Shown: positions 7,450 through 15,215 of the stretch, one piece after another | Layout: each line of letters begins with the position of its first letter | Position numbering within the stretch: the first letter of the stretch is position 1 | Assembly (NCBI RefSeq): GCF_000685075.1 | Contig: NZ_BAYD01000097.1 | Coordinates: 1 to 39,090 of the forward strand | Direction of reading: 5' to 3' | Source: Paraburkholderia oxyphila NBRC 105797 | Lineage (GTDB): Bacteria; Pseudomonadota; Gammaproteobacteria; Burkholderiales; Burkholderiaceae | Length of the DNA: 39,090 bases | The notes under the pieces: model-generated | Told to the model about the DNA's origin: nothing | Seen by the model: only the letters and a program-made list of their open reading frames with translations | The model's database searches: none | Translations under genes and position numbers: made by a program

Positions 7450-7997
7450 GGAATACGAATAGTTCTACGCCCATTGAACCCGTTGTCGACCCGCACGCCT
7501 TTGTTGCGAGCGGTACCCGGCTGATAGGCGAGGTGACAGTCGGGGCGCAAAGCTCCATCTGGTTCAACTGCGTGTTGCGCGCGGACGTGCAGAAGATCGT
7601 GATAGGCGAGCGCACCAATATTCAGGACGGCACGGTTATCCACGGTACGACAGGCGGGTTGCCCGTTCTGGTCGGCAATGACGTGACCGTGGGGCACGGC
7701 GCCATTCTGCACGCTTGCACGATCGAGGATGGGGGCTTTGTCGGCTTCGGCGCCCGGGTGTTGGACGGGGCCGTTGTGAGATCGGGCGGGATGCTTGCCG
7801 CCGGCGCGCTGTTGTCGCCAGGCAAGGTGGTCGGCTCCGGCGAGCTTTGGGCCGGGCATCCCGCGCGTCTCGTGCGCCCGCTGACCGACAAGGAGCGTGA
7901 CGACATGGTCGCCACGACGGCGCGCTACGTCACGCTCGCCAGCCGATACAAAAGTACGAATCTAGTTATCTTCAGCTACCAGGAAAATCAACGATGA
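7446..7997 (+). CDS. Gamma-carbonic anhydrase-fold hexapeptide-repeat protein (PaaY/CaiE-like)
   Basis: Left-handed beta-helix protein of 183 residues. Hexapeptide turns run from about residue 12 to 140 and the three metal-binding histidines are present (His66 in VIHGTTG, His84 and His89 in VGHGAILHAC). The C-terminal helix begins LTDKERDDM. The start overlaps the BKACE stop by four bases (ATGA). Homologues in catabolic operons include PaaY, a thioesterase that recycles dead-end CoA adducts in phenylacetate degradation, and CaiE. With a CoA-producing BKACE upstream, a CoA-thioesterase repair role is at least as likely as CO2 hydration. The exact role is inferred. Confidence 0.88.
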   Translation: MRNTNSSTPIEPVVDPHAFVASGTRLIGEVTVGAQSSIWFNCVLRADVQKIVIGERTNIQDGTVIHGTTGGLPVLVGNDVTVGHGAILHACTIEDGGFVGFGARVLDGAVVRSGGMLAAGALLSPGKVVGSGELWAGHPARLVRPLTDKERDDMVATTARYVTLASRYKSTNLVIFSYQENQR

Positions 7998-8971
7998 ACG
8001 CAGTTTATGTTAACGCCCCGAGCGCCAGTGTGGACGCGCTTGAACTTGAATTCGTCGATCAGGGCGCACTCGACGTTGCGGCAGGAGAATGTCTGATCGA
8101 GGTACATAGCGCCGGTGTCAATCCGAGCGACGTCAAGGCCGTGCTGGGTGCGATGCCGCATGCGATCTGGCCGCGCACCCCGGGACGCGACTATGCCGGC
8201 GTGGTAATCGAGGGAGCGGAGGCGCTGCTCGGCAAGCAGGTGTGGGGCAGCGGCGGCGAGCTCGGAATTCGTCGCAACGGTTCGCATGGGCGCTTTCTGG
8301 TCGTTCCGGCGGAAGGCGTGCGCGAAAAGCCGTCGAACCTGAGCATGGACGAGGCTGGCGCGATTGGCGTGCCATTCGTCACCGCCACCGAGGGCTTGCG
8401 CCGCGCAGGGGGCGTCAAGAAAGGCGACGTCGTTCTCGTGCTGGGCGCCAACGGTAAAGTGGGCCAGGCCGCCATCCAGCTCGCCACCATGGCAGGCGCA
8501 AAGGTGTTCGGGGTCGAGCGCACCGCCGAGCCCTATGTGGGCCACGCGAGCGGCGATGTGACCATGATCGACGCATCGTCTCAGTCCATCGACGAGGTCG
8601 TGCGCGAGGAAACGGGCGGACATGGCGCCGACATCGTCTACAACACGGTCGGCAGCCCGTATTTCGAGCAGGCCAACAAGGCGCTTGCGAAGCGCGGCAC
8701 CCAGATCTTCATCTCGACACTCGATCGGGCCGTGCCCTTCGATATCTTTGCGTTCTATCGCGGTCAGCATACGTATGTCGGCATCGACACGCTGGCGATC
8801 GACAGCATCGAAGGCGCGCTGATTCTGGATCAGTTGTTGCCCTCGTTCGAGAGCGGCGCATTGAAGCCGTTTCCAATCAACCAGGATTTTGTCTTTTCGA
8901 TTGAACACGCGGCGCTCGCGTATCAGGCCGTGCTGCGGGGCTCCACGAACCGGGTGCTGCTCAAGCCATGA
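7994..8971 (+). CDS. Medium-chain (MDR) quinone-oxidoreductase-like dehydrogenase
   Basis: NAD(P)-dependent oxidoreductase of 325 residues with the GroES-like N-terminal domain (VHSAGVNPSDVKAVLG, RTPGRDYAGVV) and a Rossmann domain with GANGKVGQAA at about 151-160. The structural and catalytic zinc cysteines of alcohol dehydrogenases are absent, which puts it in the quinone oxidoreductase/enoyl reductase branch. The start overlaps the preceding stop (ATGA) and the end overlaps the cupin start. It could reduce a double bond in a ring-cleavage product such as maleylacetate, or a quinone formed by autoxidation; neither can be proven here. Confidence 0.9.
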   Translation: MNAVYVNAPSASVDALELEFVDQGALDVAAGECLIEVHSAGVNPSDVKAVLGAMPHAIWPRTPGRDYAGVVIEGAEALLGKQVWGSGGELGIRRNGSHGRFLVVPAEGVREKPSNLSMDEAGAIGVPFVTATEGLRRAGGVKKGDVVLVLGANGKVGQAAIQLATMAGAKVFGVERTAEPYVGHASGDVTMIDASSQSIDEVVREETGGHGADIVYNTVGSPYFEQANKALAKRGTQIFISTLDRAVPFDIFAFYRGQHTYVGIDTLAIDSIEGALILDQLLPSFESGALKPFPINQDFVFSIEHAALAYQAVLRGSTNRVLLKP

Positions 8972-9303
8972 ACGTTACCCGTTACGACCAGGCTCCGCAG
9001 TATTTCCCGGAGAACCATTTCGACATGCGCTGCGTGAGGCTGCAGGGGCATGAAGCCGGTCCTGCACAGTCGCTGTGGCTAGGTGTTTCGACCATCGAGC
9101 CTGGCGGGCATACGACGATGTCCGCCTCGGCGCTCGAGAAGCACTACGTCGTGCTTGCGGGCGAGCTTACGGTGCAGACGGAAGAGGGGGAGGTGGTGCT
9201 GCGCGCCAACGACTCGTGCAGATTGGCCCCGAATGAGCGGCGGGCGCTGAAGAATCGCTCTTCCGCTCCTGTTTCGGTATTGCTCGCGATGCCCTTTGCG
9301 TAG
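8968..9303 (+). CDS. Small single-domain cupin protein
   Basis: Single beta-barrel cupin of 111 residues (STIEPGGHTTMSASALEKHYVVLAGELTVQTEEGEVVLRANDSCRLAPNERRALKN). Only part of the usual metal-binding set is present: His in PGGHTT, Glu/His in EKHYVVLAGE, and no clear C-terminal histidine. Metal binding is therefore uncertain. It starts on the ATGA overlap with the MDR gene and ends the operon, followed by a strong hairpin. It may be an isomerase, a binding protein or a small dioxygenase; no specific function is assigned. Confidence 0.85.
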   Translation: MNVTRYDQAPQYFPENHFDMRCVRLQGHEAGPAQSLWLGVSTIEPGGHTTMSASALEKHYVVLAGELTVQTEEGEVVLRANDSCRLAPNERRALKNRSSAPVSVLLAMPFA

Positions 9304-9311
9304 GCGCTGCA

Positions 9312-9343
9312 GCGAGCCCGCGTGAGCGTTCACGCGGGCTCGC
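9312..9343. terminator. Strong bidirectional hairpin terminator
   Basis: Perfect 14-base stem (GCGAGCCCGCGTGA and its complement, 9312-9325 and 9330-9343) with loop GCGT. It sits between the converging cupin (ends 9303) and HiPIP (ends 9358) genes. There is no strong T-run, common for GC-rich hosts. Confidence 0.75.
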
Positions 9344-9357
9344 AGATCGAGCAGCCA

Positions 9358-9687
9358 TTAACCCTTTTTGGCGTAAGCGCTGCACCAGCCCGCCGCGGAG
9401 ACAATCTTGCCGCCGAAGATCGGGCATGCGCCGGAGCTCGAGTTGGCCTGACCTTGATAGAGGGCGCAGTTGGCGCAGCTTTGGCCAGCGACGTACGCCG
9501 GATATTTCGTCTTGTCGACGTGCGTGGCGTCGGCGCGATAACCCAGGGATTGTGCGGTTGGGTCGGTTTCCTGAACCTGATTGTCCGCGGCGAGCGCGGA
9601 AGGAATCTTTGCGAGCAAGGCGGCCGCAGCGATTGCGGTGACGTTGATCAGCAGAAAATTGCGTCGACATACGTTTGTGGCATTCAT
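9358..9687 (-). CDS. High-potential iron-sulfur protein (HiPIP) with Tat signal
   Basis: Periplasmic electron carrier of 109 residues. The N-terminus carries a twin-arginine signal (CRRNFLLINV, then a hydrophobic stretch ending ALA). The mature part has four cysteines at 71, 74, 88 and 102 in the HiPIP pattern CANCALYQG...GACPIFGG...GWCSAYA, which bind one [4Fe-4S] cluster. The start at 9687 has AGGAA upstream. HiPIPs usually pass electrons to membrane oxidases; here it lies near two Tat-exported molybdenum hydroxylases, so it is a candidate electron acceptor or partner of the diheme cytochrome at 22446. It is leftward, downstream of the IclR gene. Confidence 0.93.
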   Translation of the reverse strand: MNATNVCRRNFLLINVTAIAAAALLAKIPSALAADNQVQETDPTAQSLGYRADATHVDKTKYPAYVAGQSCANCALYQGQANSSSGACPIFGGKIVSAAGWCSAYAKKG

Positions 9688-9766
9688 TTTGGATTCCTGT
9701 TCAATATTGGGGGAGAGTTGCAACTGGAACTCAAAGACGGGCTTGCGGCTATTGTGAACGTGCAGG

Positions 9767-10540
9767 CTACCGAAGGCTTACCGGATAGTCCGTCAACGTG
9801 CGCTGAATTTGCCTCGAAGCGGCTTGCAATTGCTGTGCCAATGCGAGAACACGCGCGGCGTCCATGCGGGAGTCGACCGCGGCGACGCTAATGGCCGCCA
9901 CAGGAGAACCGAATGTGTCGTTGATGTGAACGCCGACCGCCGATGTCCCGAGCGTGACCCGATTGCGGACGAGCGCGTAGCCGTCGCGATGGTAGCGATC
10001 GATGGCGTCGTCAAGGCCAGCAGCGGTCAATCTGCTTTGCGAAAGGATTGACGGCGTGATGCTTCTGATCGCTTCCTCGCGCTCGTCGCGAGGCAGCGCG
10101 GCCAGAATGGCGAGCCCACCCGCGCCGAGTCCGAGTGGACGCCGGCTGCCGGCCTCGAGCGTCAGCACGCGCAGCGGCGACGGCCCGTCCGCGCGCTCGA
10201 TGCATACCGCCTCGCTTGCGCTGCGCACGACGAGATAGACGGTATCGCCAACCTCGTTGGCGAAGGATCGGATCAGTGACCGCGCGAATTGCCAGACGTC
10301 GAACTGTGCGGCGGCCGCGATTCCCAGCTCGAATGCAAGCGGTCCGAGCGCATAGCGCCGGCTTTCCAGTTGCAGCGCCAGCCGCTCTGCAATGAGGCGC
10401 TGGAGCAGTCTGTGGACGGTCGCATGCGATAGCGCCGCTGAGGACGCCAAATCGGTCAATGCGGCGCCGCGCCGGCCCGCGGTGGCCAGCAGCCGGACGA
10501 GATGAACCGCGCGCTCAACGGATCGGGAGGATGCAACCAT
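9767..10540 (-). CDS. IclR-family transcriptional regulator
   Basis: DNA-binding regulator of 257 residues. It has an N-terminal winged helix (RSVERAVHLVRLLA through ALTDLASSAALSHATVHRLLQRLIAERLALQ, about residues 5-57) and a C-terminal GAF-like effector domain (VGDTVYLVVRSASEAVCIER, RRPLGLGAGGLAILAALP, SAVGVHIND). No good ribosome site precedes the ATG. The gene is divergent from the C-C hydrolase at 10768, and the 227-base gap contains GGAACATTCC (10647-10656), resembling the GGAAnnTTCC half-dyads of some IclR targets. It probably controls the rightward operon. It is unlikely to be the protein bound at the TGCAATCGATTGCA sites, which look LacI-like. Confidence 0.92.
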   Translation of the reverse strand: MVASSRSVERAVHLVRLLATAGRRGAALTDLASSAALSHATVHRLLQRLIAERLALQLESRRYALGPLAFELGIAAAAQFDVWQFARSLIRSFANEVGDTVYLVVRSASEAVCIERADGPSPLRVLTLEAGSRRPLGLGAGGLAILAALPRDEREEAIRSITPSILSQSRLTAAGLDDAIDRYHRDGYALVRNRVTLGTSAVGVHINDTFGSPVAAISVAAVDSRMDAARVLALAQQLQAASRQIQRTLTDYPVSLR

Positions 10541-10646
10541 ATTCAGGCTGGTGAATTTCGGTTCGGAGGAAGTCTAGTACCGGCTCGCGAGATTGAGAAG
10601 CGTTGAAGACGCCCTTCCGGAACAACGGGACGATTTGGATATTCGT

Positions 10647-10656
10647 GGAACATTCC
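10647..10656. promoter_or_regulatory. Candidate IclR-type dyad GGAACATTCC
   Basis: Short dyad (GGAA-ca-TTCC) midway between the divergent IclR gene and the hydrolase operon. A related TTCCGGAAC motif lies about 30 bases to the left (around 10616-10624). The match is short and the call rests mainly on position. Confidence 0.35.
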
Positions 10657-10767
10657 GGTAAGCGCGCCCTGTCGTCTGTTCCTACGATGAACGCCGACTT
10701 GCCGTTGCGGACACTGCCGTAACGCCGGTCTTCAATCGACTTCGAAGTTAGAGATAAGGAAATCAGA

Positions 10768-11928
10768 ATGTTTCAGTACTTTCCAGGCAATTACATGTGG
10801 TCGCTCGCGGTAATGCGCTGCCTTGCGAGCGGTGGTCACTTCGGCGAAATTCACTGGGCCCTTCAAGATCTCCAGGACGCTGCCAAGGTTGAACCGCAGG
10901 GAGACAACGAGGCGTGGCACACCGCCTGGAAGCGGCTCGCCGTTCAGGTGGAGGGCATCGGCCGGGAAGCGCTTCAGAAGGGCAAGAACGAGACTGCCGC
11001 TTCGGCGCTGATGCGTGCCGCACATTATTGGCAATGGGCGGAGGCTTTTGTCGATCCGGACGACGATCGCGCGACAAGCTCATACGAGCACCATCTCGCC
11101 TGCTTCCGGGATGCGGGCCGCTTGCAGCCGAACAAGATCGAGGTCATTCAAGTGCCGTTCGGTAACACGAGCCTTTTTGCCTACTTCGTCAAAGCAGAAG
11201 GCACGTCCGGCCCGGCGCCTGCCGTCATCCTCTCGGATGGCCTCGATGGCACCAAAGAGGAGATGGTGCTCATGGCGCAGGCGCTCGCTGCACGTGGCAT
11301 CTCGTGCCTCGCGGTCGATAACCCCGGCCAAGGCGCAAGCCTGCGCCTGAACGGCCTGAAGGCCCGTCACGATTCTGAAGTGGCGGCGGGCGCGGCGTAC
11401 GACTACCTGAAGAGCCGTGCGGACATTGTCGATCCGGATCGGGTTGGCCTGATCGCAGCGAGCATGGGGGGCTACTATGCGCCGCGTGCAGTCGCATTCG
11501 AGAAGCGCATCAAGGCTTGCGTGGCCTGGGGCGCAATCTACGACTACCACGCGGTGTGGGTGCGGCGTCTCAATCTCAAGCCGGGCGCGAGCGCCACGGT
11601 CGACTATCGGGCAGCGCTCGGGACGACGGGCAAGCATCTGCTCAACATCGTGGGGGCAACGGACTTCGATGAGGCCTTGCGCAAGTTCGAGCCGTTCACG
11701 CTCGAGGGCATTGCACACCAGATCTCGTGCGACATCCTCCTGGTTCACGGCGAGGACGACAAGCAGACGCCGTTGTCGGATGCGGAAAAGCTCTACCGCG
11801 AAATTGGCTCGTCGCACAAGCAACTGCGTGTATTTACGCGCGCGGAAGGCGGCGCGGCGCACGTGCAGCTGGATCGCCAGGAGCCGGCGGTGAGCTTGAT
11901 CGCCGACTGGATGGTCGACCACCTTTAA
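10768..11928 (+). CDS. Alpha/beta hydrolase, 2,6-dihydroxypseudooxynicotine hydrolase/Ayg1 type (C-C bond hydrolase)
   Basis: Serine hydrolase of 386 residues with the long helical N-terminal cap (about 1-120) and core of the family that includes 2,6-dihydroxypseudooxynicotine hydrolase of nicotine catabolism and fungal Ayg1-type C-C hydrolases. The family signature DGLDGTKEEM is at about 157-166. The nucleophile elbow is AASMGG with Ser232; the usual first glycine of GxSxG is alanine. The acid is probably in VHGEDD (330-331) and the base is His365 (GGAAHVQ). AAGGA lies 7 bases before the ATG. These enzymes split a C-C bond next to a ketone on an N-heterocycle or phenol, which fits the molybdenum hydroxylases downstream. 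No signal peptide is present, so it acts in the cytoplasm. Confidence 0.88.
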   Translation: MFQYFPGNYMWSLAVMRCLASGGHFGEIHWALQDLQDAAKVEPQGDNEAWHTAWKRLAVQVEGIGREALQKGKNETAASALMRAAHYWQWAEAFVDPDDDRATSSYEHHLACFRDAGRLQPNKIEVIQVPFGNTSLFAYFVKAEGTSGPAPAVILSDGLDGTKEEMVLMAQALAARGISCLAVDNPGQGASLRLNGLKARHDSEVAAGAAYDYLKSRADIVDPDRVGLIAASMGGYYAPRAVAFEKRIKACVAWGAIYDYHAVWVRRLNLKPGASATVDYRAALGTTGKHLLNIVGATDFDEALRKFEPFTLEGIAHQISCDILLVHGEDDKQTPLSDAEKLYREIGSSHKQLRVFTRAEGGAAHVQLDRQEPAVSLIADWMVDHL

Positions 11929-11950
11929 TCACCCGCGCAGGAAGACTCAG

Positions 11951-11999
11951 CCAGGGTTATGCCGCTTTGCGGAACTGCCGCAAACGCGCGTAATCCTGG
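11951..11999. other. Large hairpin between the hydrolase and MFS genes
   Basis: A 49-base imperfect palindrome: 22-base arms with two G-T wobbles and a 3x3 internal bubble around a 5-base loop (AACTG). The outer arms are CCAGG/CCTGG and the inner arms TTTGCGG/CCGCAAA. It lies 23 bases after the hydrolase stop and directly before the MFS gene. It may be an attenuator, a partial terminator or an mRNA-stabilising structure that sets transporter levels relative to the enzyme. An in-frame ATG at 11959 is buried inside it. Confidence 0.65.
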
Positions 12000-12027
12000 T
12001 GTAGTGCATAGATTGAGGGGATCATCT

Positions 12028-13410
12028 TTGAGCCATCATTTGGAATCAGCTTCCGCTGCGAGACAATTCGAAGTCCTGAATGTAACGAGTTTGATCGAGG
12101 AAGGTGCTCTGGGCCGCTTTCAGATCAGGGTCTATGGTCTTTGCGCACTGGTTGCGCTGGTCGACGGATTCGATAGTCAGCTGCTCGGACCGGCAGCCGC
12201 CTCGATCGCGCATGCGCTGCGTGTCAGTGTGGCCGGATTCGGGCCCGTATTTAGCGCATCGCAGGCGGGTTTCTTTGCCGGGGCGCTGGTGCTCGGTCCG
12301 GCCGCCGATTGGCTGGGCAGACGCTGGGTGCTCGTTGGCGCCACATCCGTCTTCGCAGTTTTTACCCTGCTTACGGCGCTGGCGCACTCGACCACGGAGC
12401 TTTTGCTTTATCGCTTCGTTGTTGGATTCGCGCTGGGCGGCGCGTCGCCCTGTTTCATCGGGCTGGCGGCCGAGTATTTGCCTTTGAGGCTGCGCACGCG
12501 TCTCGTGACGATGTTATGGGCAGCGGTTCCGCTGGGAGGCATGTTGGGTGCGGCTGTCAGCACGGCTTTGATCCATACGGCCGGCTGGCAGGCTTCGTTC
12601 CTCGCAGGCGGATGCATTTCCCTCGGCGTGGCCGTGCTGCTGGGCTTGGCCCTGCCGGAGTCCGCGGGATTCCTCGTGAAGCGCGGCGCACCGGGACGAA
12701 AGATCGGCCGGCTCGTGGCAAAGATCACGGGGGGCGACGTGGCGCACAACGTTCGCTTCGTGATCAACGAGCAGAAGACCCATGGCGTGCCGTTGCGAAA
12801 GCTATTCCAGTCGGGCCGCGCACTCTGCACGATTTATTTGTGGGCGTTGTGCTTCATGGCGTGGATGGCGCTGATCGTCGTGTCGTTCTGGACGCCAACG
12901 CTGATTCAGCGTGTCGGATTCTCGGTCTCCGCAGCCGCGGCGAGTTTGCTGGTCAATAACATCGGCGCGGTTGCGGGAACCGTTCTCATTGGCTCGGCGA
13001 TGCAGCGGTATGGAGACTTCAGAGTCCTGGCATGGAGTTTTCTCGGGGCGGCATTGTCGGTTGGCGGATTTGGGATGTTCACTTCCTCGCTAAGCCACGT
13101 GTTGATGAGTTCAGCCCTTTCCGGGTTCTTCCTTTCCGCAAGTTGTGCGGGGCTGATAGCGGTTGCGGCCGAGTCGTATCCGACGTCGGTCAGGTCGACC
13201 GGAATCGGCTGGGCAATTGGCGTTGGCCGGATCGGTTCGATTGTCGGACCCATGTTCGCCGGGCAACTGCTGATGCTGCAGTGGAGCGTTCGCAACATCT
13301 ACCTGATCCTGGGCATACCTTGCCTATGCGCGGTTGGCCTGATCGTGCTGCTGCGGCGTCATACATCGAGAACGGGCGCGTCTCAGGCGGACGAGTCGAT
13401 CGCGATCTGA
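12028..13410 (+). CDS. MFS transporter, AAHS-like
   Basis: Inner-membrane permease of about 460 residues with roughly 12 hydrophobic segments. It begins with a cytoplasmic stretch and FQIRVYGLCALVALVDGFDSQLLGPAAASI, then the loop motif GPAADWLGRRW, RFVVGFALGGASPCFIGLAAEY, a central loop, and GIGWAIGVGRIGSIVGPMFAG in helix 11. The DGFD motif and layout are those of aromatic-acid:H+ symporters. The start is set at TTG 12028 because GAGGGG lies 6 bases upstream; in-frame GTG 12004 and ATG 11959 fall within or beside the hairpin and have poorer sites. It lies between the C-C hydrolase and the second porin, so it likely imports either the substrate or a product made in the periplasm. Confidence 0.88.
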   Translation: MSHHLESASAARQFEVLNVTSLIEEGALGRFQIRVYGLCALVALVDGFDSQLLGPAAASIAHALRVSVAGFGPVFSASQAGFFAGALVLGPAADWLGRRWVLVGATSVFAVFTLLTALAHSTTELLLYRFVVGFALGGASPCFIGLAAEYLPLRLRTRLVTMLWAAVPLGGMLGAAVSTALIHTAGWQASFLAGGCISLGVAVLLGLALPESAGFLVKRGAPGRKIGRLVAKITGGDVAHNVRFVINEQKTHGVPLRKLFQSGRALCTIYLWALCFMAWMALIVVSFWTPTLIQRVGFSVSAAAASLLVNNIGAVAGTVLIGSAMQRYGDFRVLAWSFLGAALSVGGFGMFTSSLSHVLMSSALSGFFLSASCAGLIAVAAESYPTSVRSTGIGWAIGVGRIGSIVGPMFAGQLLMLQWSVRNIYLILGIPCLCAVGLIVLLRRHTSRTGASQADESIAI

Positions 13411-13617
13411 CGATTCTGCTACAGAAGGATGAAATCAAAGGCCGAAATTCCATTAATACGGTGGACTAAACAGAAACTTCCAGGACTATCCGGTCAACGC
13501 CGATGCTTTCGCCAGCATACCTTGGTCAGGTGGCGGCAGAAGCGGGGCTAGCTGCCACAAGTAGATGCCTCTACACCAATCATGAAAGCAATTCGAAGAT
13601 CACGACGGGAGAAGGAG

Positions 13618-14682
13618 ATGAAGAAGTACTTGCTGGCATCCGTTGTCTTGTGTCCGATGTTTGGAACCGCGAATGCGCAGTCGAGCGTCACGCTTGCGGG
13701 AATCATCGACGGAGGGATTGGATTCAGGACGGGCGCGAGCGCGAACAACAGTACGCAGTGGGCTTTCCAGTCGGGCGCCATACAAACTAGCCAGATTGTC
13801 TTCACGGGGACCGAAGATCTGGGCGGCGGCTACTCGACGTACTTCTATCTGGCGTCAGGCTTCCTCGCGGGCAACGGTGCGCTCACGAACGCACGCCTGC
13901 CCGCCACCTCGGGCACGTATTTGTTCGACCGGGGCGCATGGGTGGGCTTGAAAGGGGACTTTGGCTCCGTTCAGCTGGGACGCAGCTTCACTCCGTTCGC
14001 GGATGTGCTCTATCGATCCGACGCGAGCGGCTATGCGAATTTCGCTTCGCTATCCAACACGATCTATCAGAACCTGACGGGCATCACCGGCGCGCAGTAC
14101 ACGTGGAGCAACAACGCCATCAAGTATATGTCTCCAACCTTCCACGGGCTCAGCGCCGAGTACATGCAGAGCTTCGGCGGGGTAGCAGGCGATTTTGGGG
14201 CTGGCCGCGTGCGGTCGGTAGCGCTGTTCTATACGTATGGTCCGATTGCGGTCAACGCCGCCTATCTCGACGCAAATAATCCGGGTGGCGCGGCGGGCGA
14301 CGATACGGTCGCGCGCTCTTTCACGGTGGCGGCGATGTATAGCAGCAGTCTTTTCCGGGTCGGCCTCGACGTGGCGAACTTCAAGAACCCGGCGATCGGC
14401 ACGAATCAGACGTTCTACTCCGTCGAGGGAACCTATCACGCGGCGCCTTACCTCGATTTCGTCGCGGACTATACGTTCCTCGCCGACAAGGTTGCCGATC
14501 GTGACGGGTGCTATTTCAAGCTCGGTGCGCATTACTACCTCTCGAAAGCCACCGATCTGTACATCGAGGGGGGCATGGCCCGCAATCATTCCGACGGCAC
14601 CGTGGGCGTCGCGAGCGTCTTTCCGGCCAGCCCGGGCATCAACCAGATTGGCGTCATGACTGGCGTGCGGCACTACTTCTAA
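13618..14682 (+). CDS. Gram-negative trimeric porin, outer membrane (second)
   Basis: Porin of 354 residues: Sec signal (MKKYLLASVVLCPMFGTANA), then QSSVTLAGIIDGGIGF, and the C-terminus GVRHYF with terminal Phe. Internal family motifs include TEDLGGGYSTYFYLASGF and GLKGDFGSVQLGRSFTP. The start at 13618 has GGGAG 6 bases upstream; an ATG at 13582 would add a charged, unporin-like leader. It lies 32 bases before the IorA gene, in the same transcription unit as the hydroxylase. Together with the MFS gene it forms a second porin/permease pair in the window, separate in sequence from the first. Confidence 0.93.
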   Translation: MKKYLLASVVLCPMFGTANAQSSVTLAGIIDGGIGFRTGASANNSTQWAFQSGAIQTSQIVFTGTEDLGGGYSTYFYLASGFLAGNGALTNARLPATSGTYLFDRGAWVGLKGDFGSVQLGRSFTPFADVLYRSDASGYANFASLSNTIYQNLTGITGAQYTWSNNAIKYMSPTFHGLSAEYMQSFGGVAGDFGAGRVRSVALFYTYGPIAVNAAYLDANNPGGAAGDDTVARSFTVAAMYSSSLFRVGLDVANFKNPAIGTNQTFYSVEGTYHAAPYLDFVADYTFLADKVADRDGCYFKLGAHYYLSKATDLYIEGGMARNHSDGTVGVASVFPASPGINQIGVMTGVRHYF

Positions 14683-14714
14683 CCTCCGATGTTTATGCAC
14701 GAGCGGAAAAGCCG

Positions 14715-15215
14715 ATGAAAGTGACCATCAACGACAAGCCGTACGACGTGGACGTCGAACCGGAAATGCCGCTGCTCTGGGTCATTAGAGACGAGATTGG
14801 GCTGACCGGAACGAAGTTCGGCTGCGGAATGGGCATCTGCGGTGCCTGCTCAATTCATCTCGATGGCGAGGTGGTCCGCTCGTGCGTTTTGCCGGCGTCG
14901 GCGGCACAGAACCGGAAGATCACGACGATCGAGGGGCTCAAGGGCAAAGGGCCGCTATTGCAGGCGCAATGGATAGCGAGTCAGGTACCGCAGTGCGGGT
15001 ACTGCCAAAGCGGCATGTTGATGGCCGCAGCCGATTTGCTGGCGCGCAATCCGCACCCGGACGACGCGGCGATCGATGCCGCGATGACCAATATTTGCCG
15101 CTGTGGCACCTATGCGCGCGTGAAGGCGGCCATCCGCAGGGTCGCCAGCGGGAACGGGACAAAAGCCGATGCGCAAGTGCATGCGTCTGGAAACGGCGAA
15201 AGGAGCGGCGTGTGA
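14715..15215 (+). CDS. Molybdenum hydroxylase small subunit, 2x[2Fe-2S] (IorA-like), copy 1
   Basis: Iron-sulfur subunit of 166 residues of the isoquinoline 1-oxidoreductase/aldehyde oxidase class. The plant-type N-terminal cluster is bound by Cys37, 42, 45 and 57 (FGCGMGICGAC, RSC). The second cluster is bound by Cys94, 97, 128 and 130 (QCGYCQSG, ICRCGTY). No signal peptide is present; with a Tat signal on its partner, it would cross the membrane as a folded complex (hitchhiking). The last four bases overlap the IorB start (GTGA). It transfers electrons from the Mo site towards an acceptor, probably a periplasmic cytochrome c or HiPIP. A C-terminal tail of about 20 residues (GNGTKADAQVHASGN) is extra. 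Confidence 0.93.
   Translation: MKVTINDKPYDVDVEPEMPLLWVIRDEIGLTGTKFGCGMGICGACSIHLDGEVVRSCVLPASAAQNRKITTIEGLKGKGPLLQAQWIASQVPQCGYCQSGMLMAAADLLARNPHPDDAAIDAAMTNICRCGTYARVKAAIRRVASGNGTKADAQVHASGNGERSGV

Noticed and set aside
9767..10540. The IclR protein as the repressor of the TGCAATCGATTGCA sites
   Set aside because: No such site lies near its own gene, and the CG-centred palindrome is more like LacI-family operators. It remains possible but unsupported.
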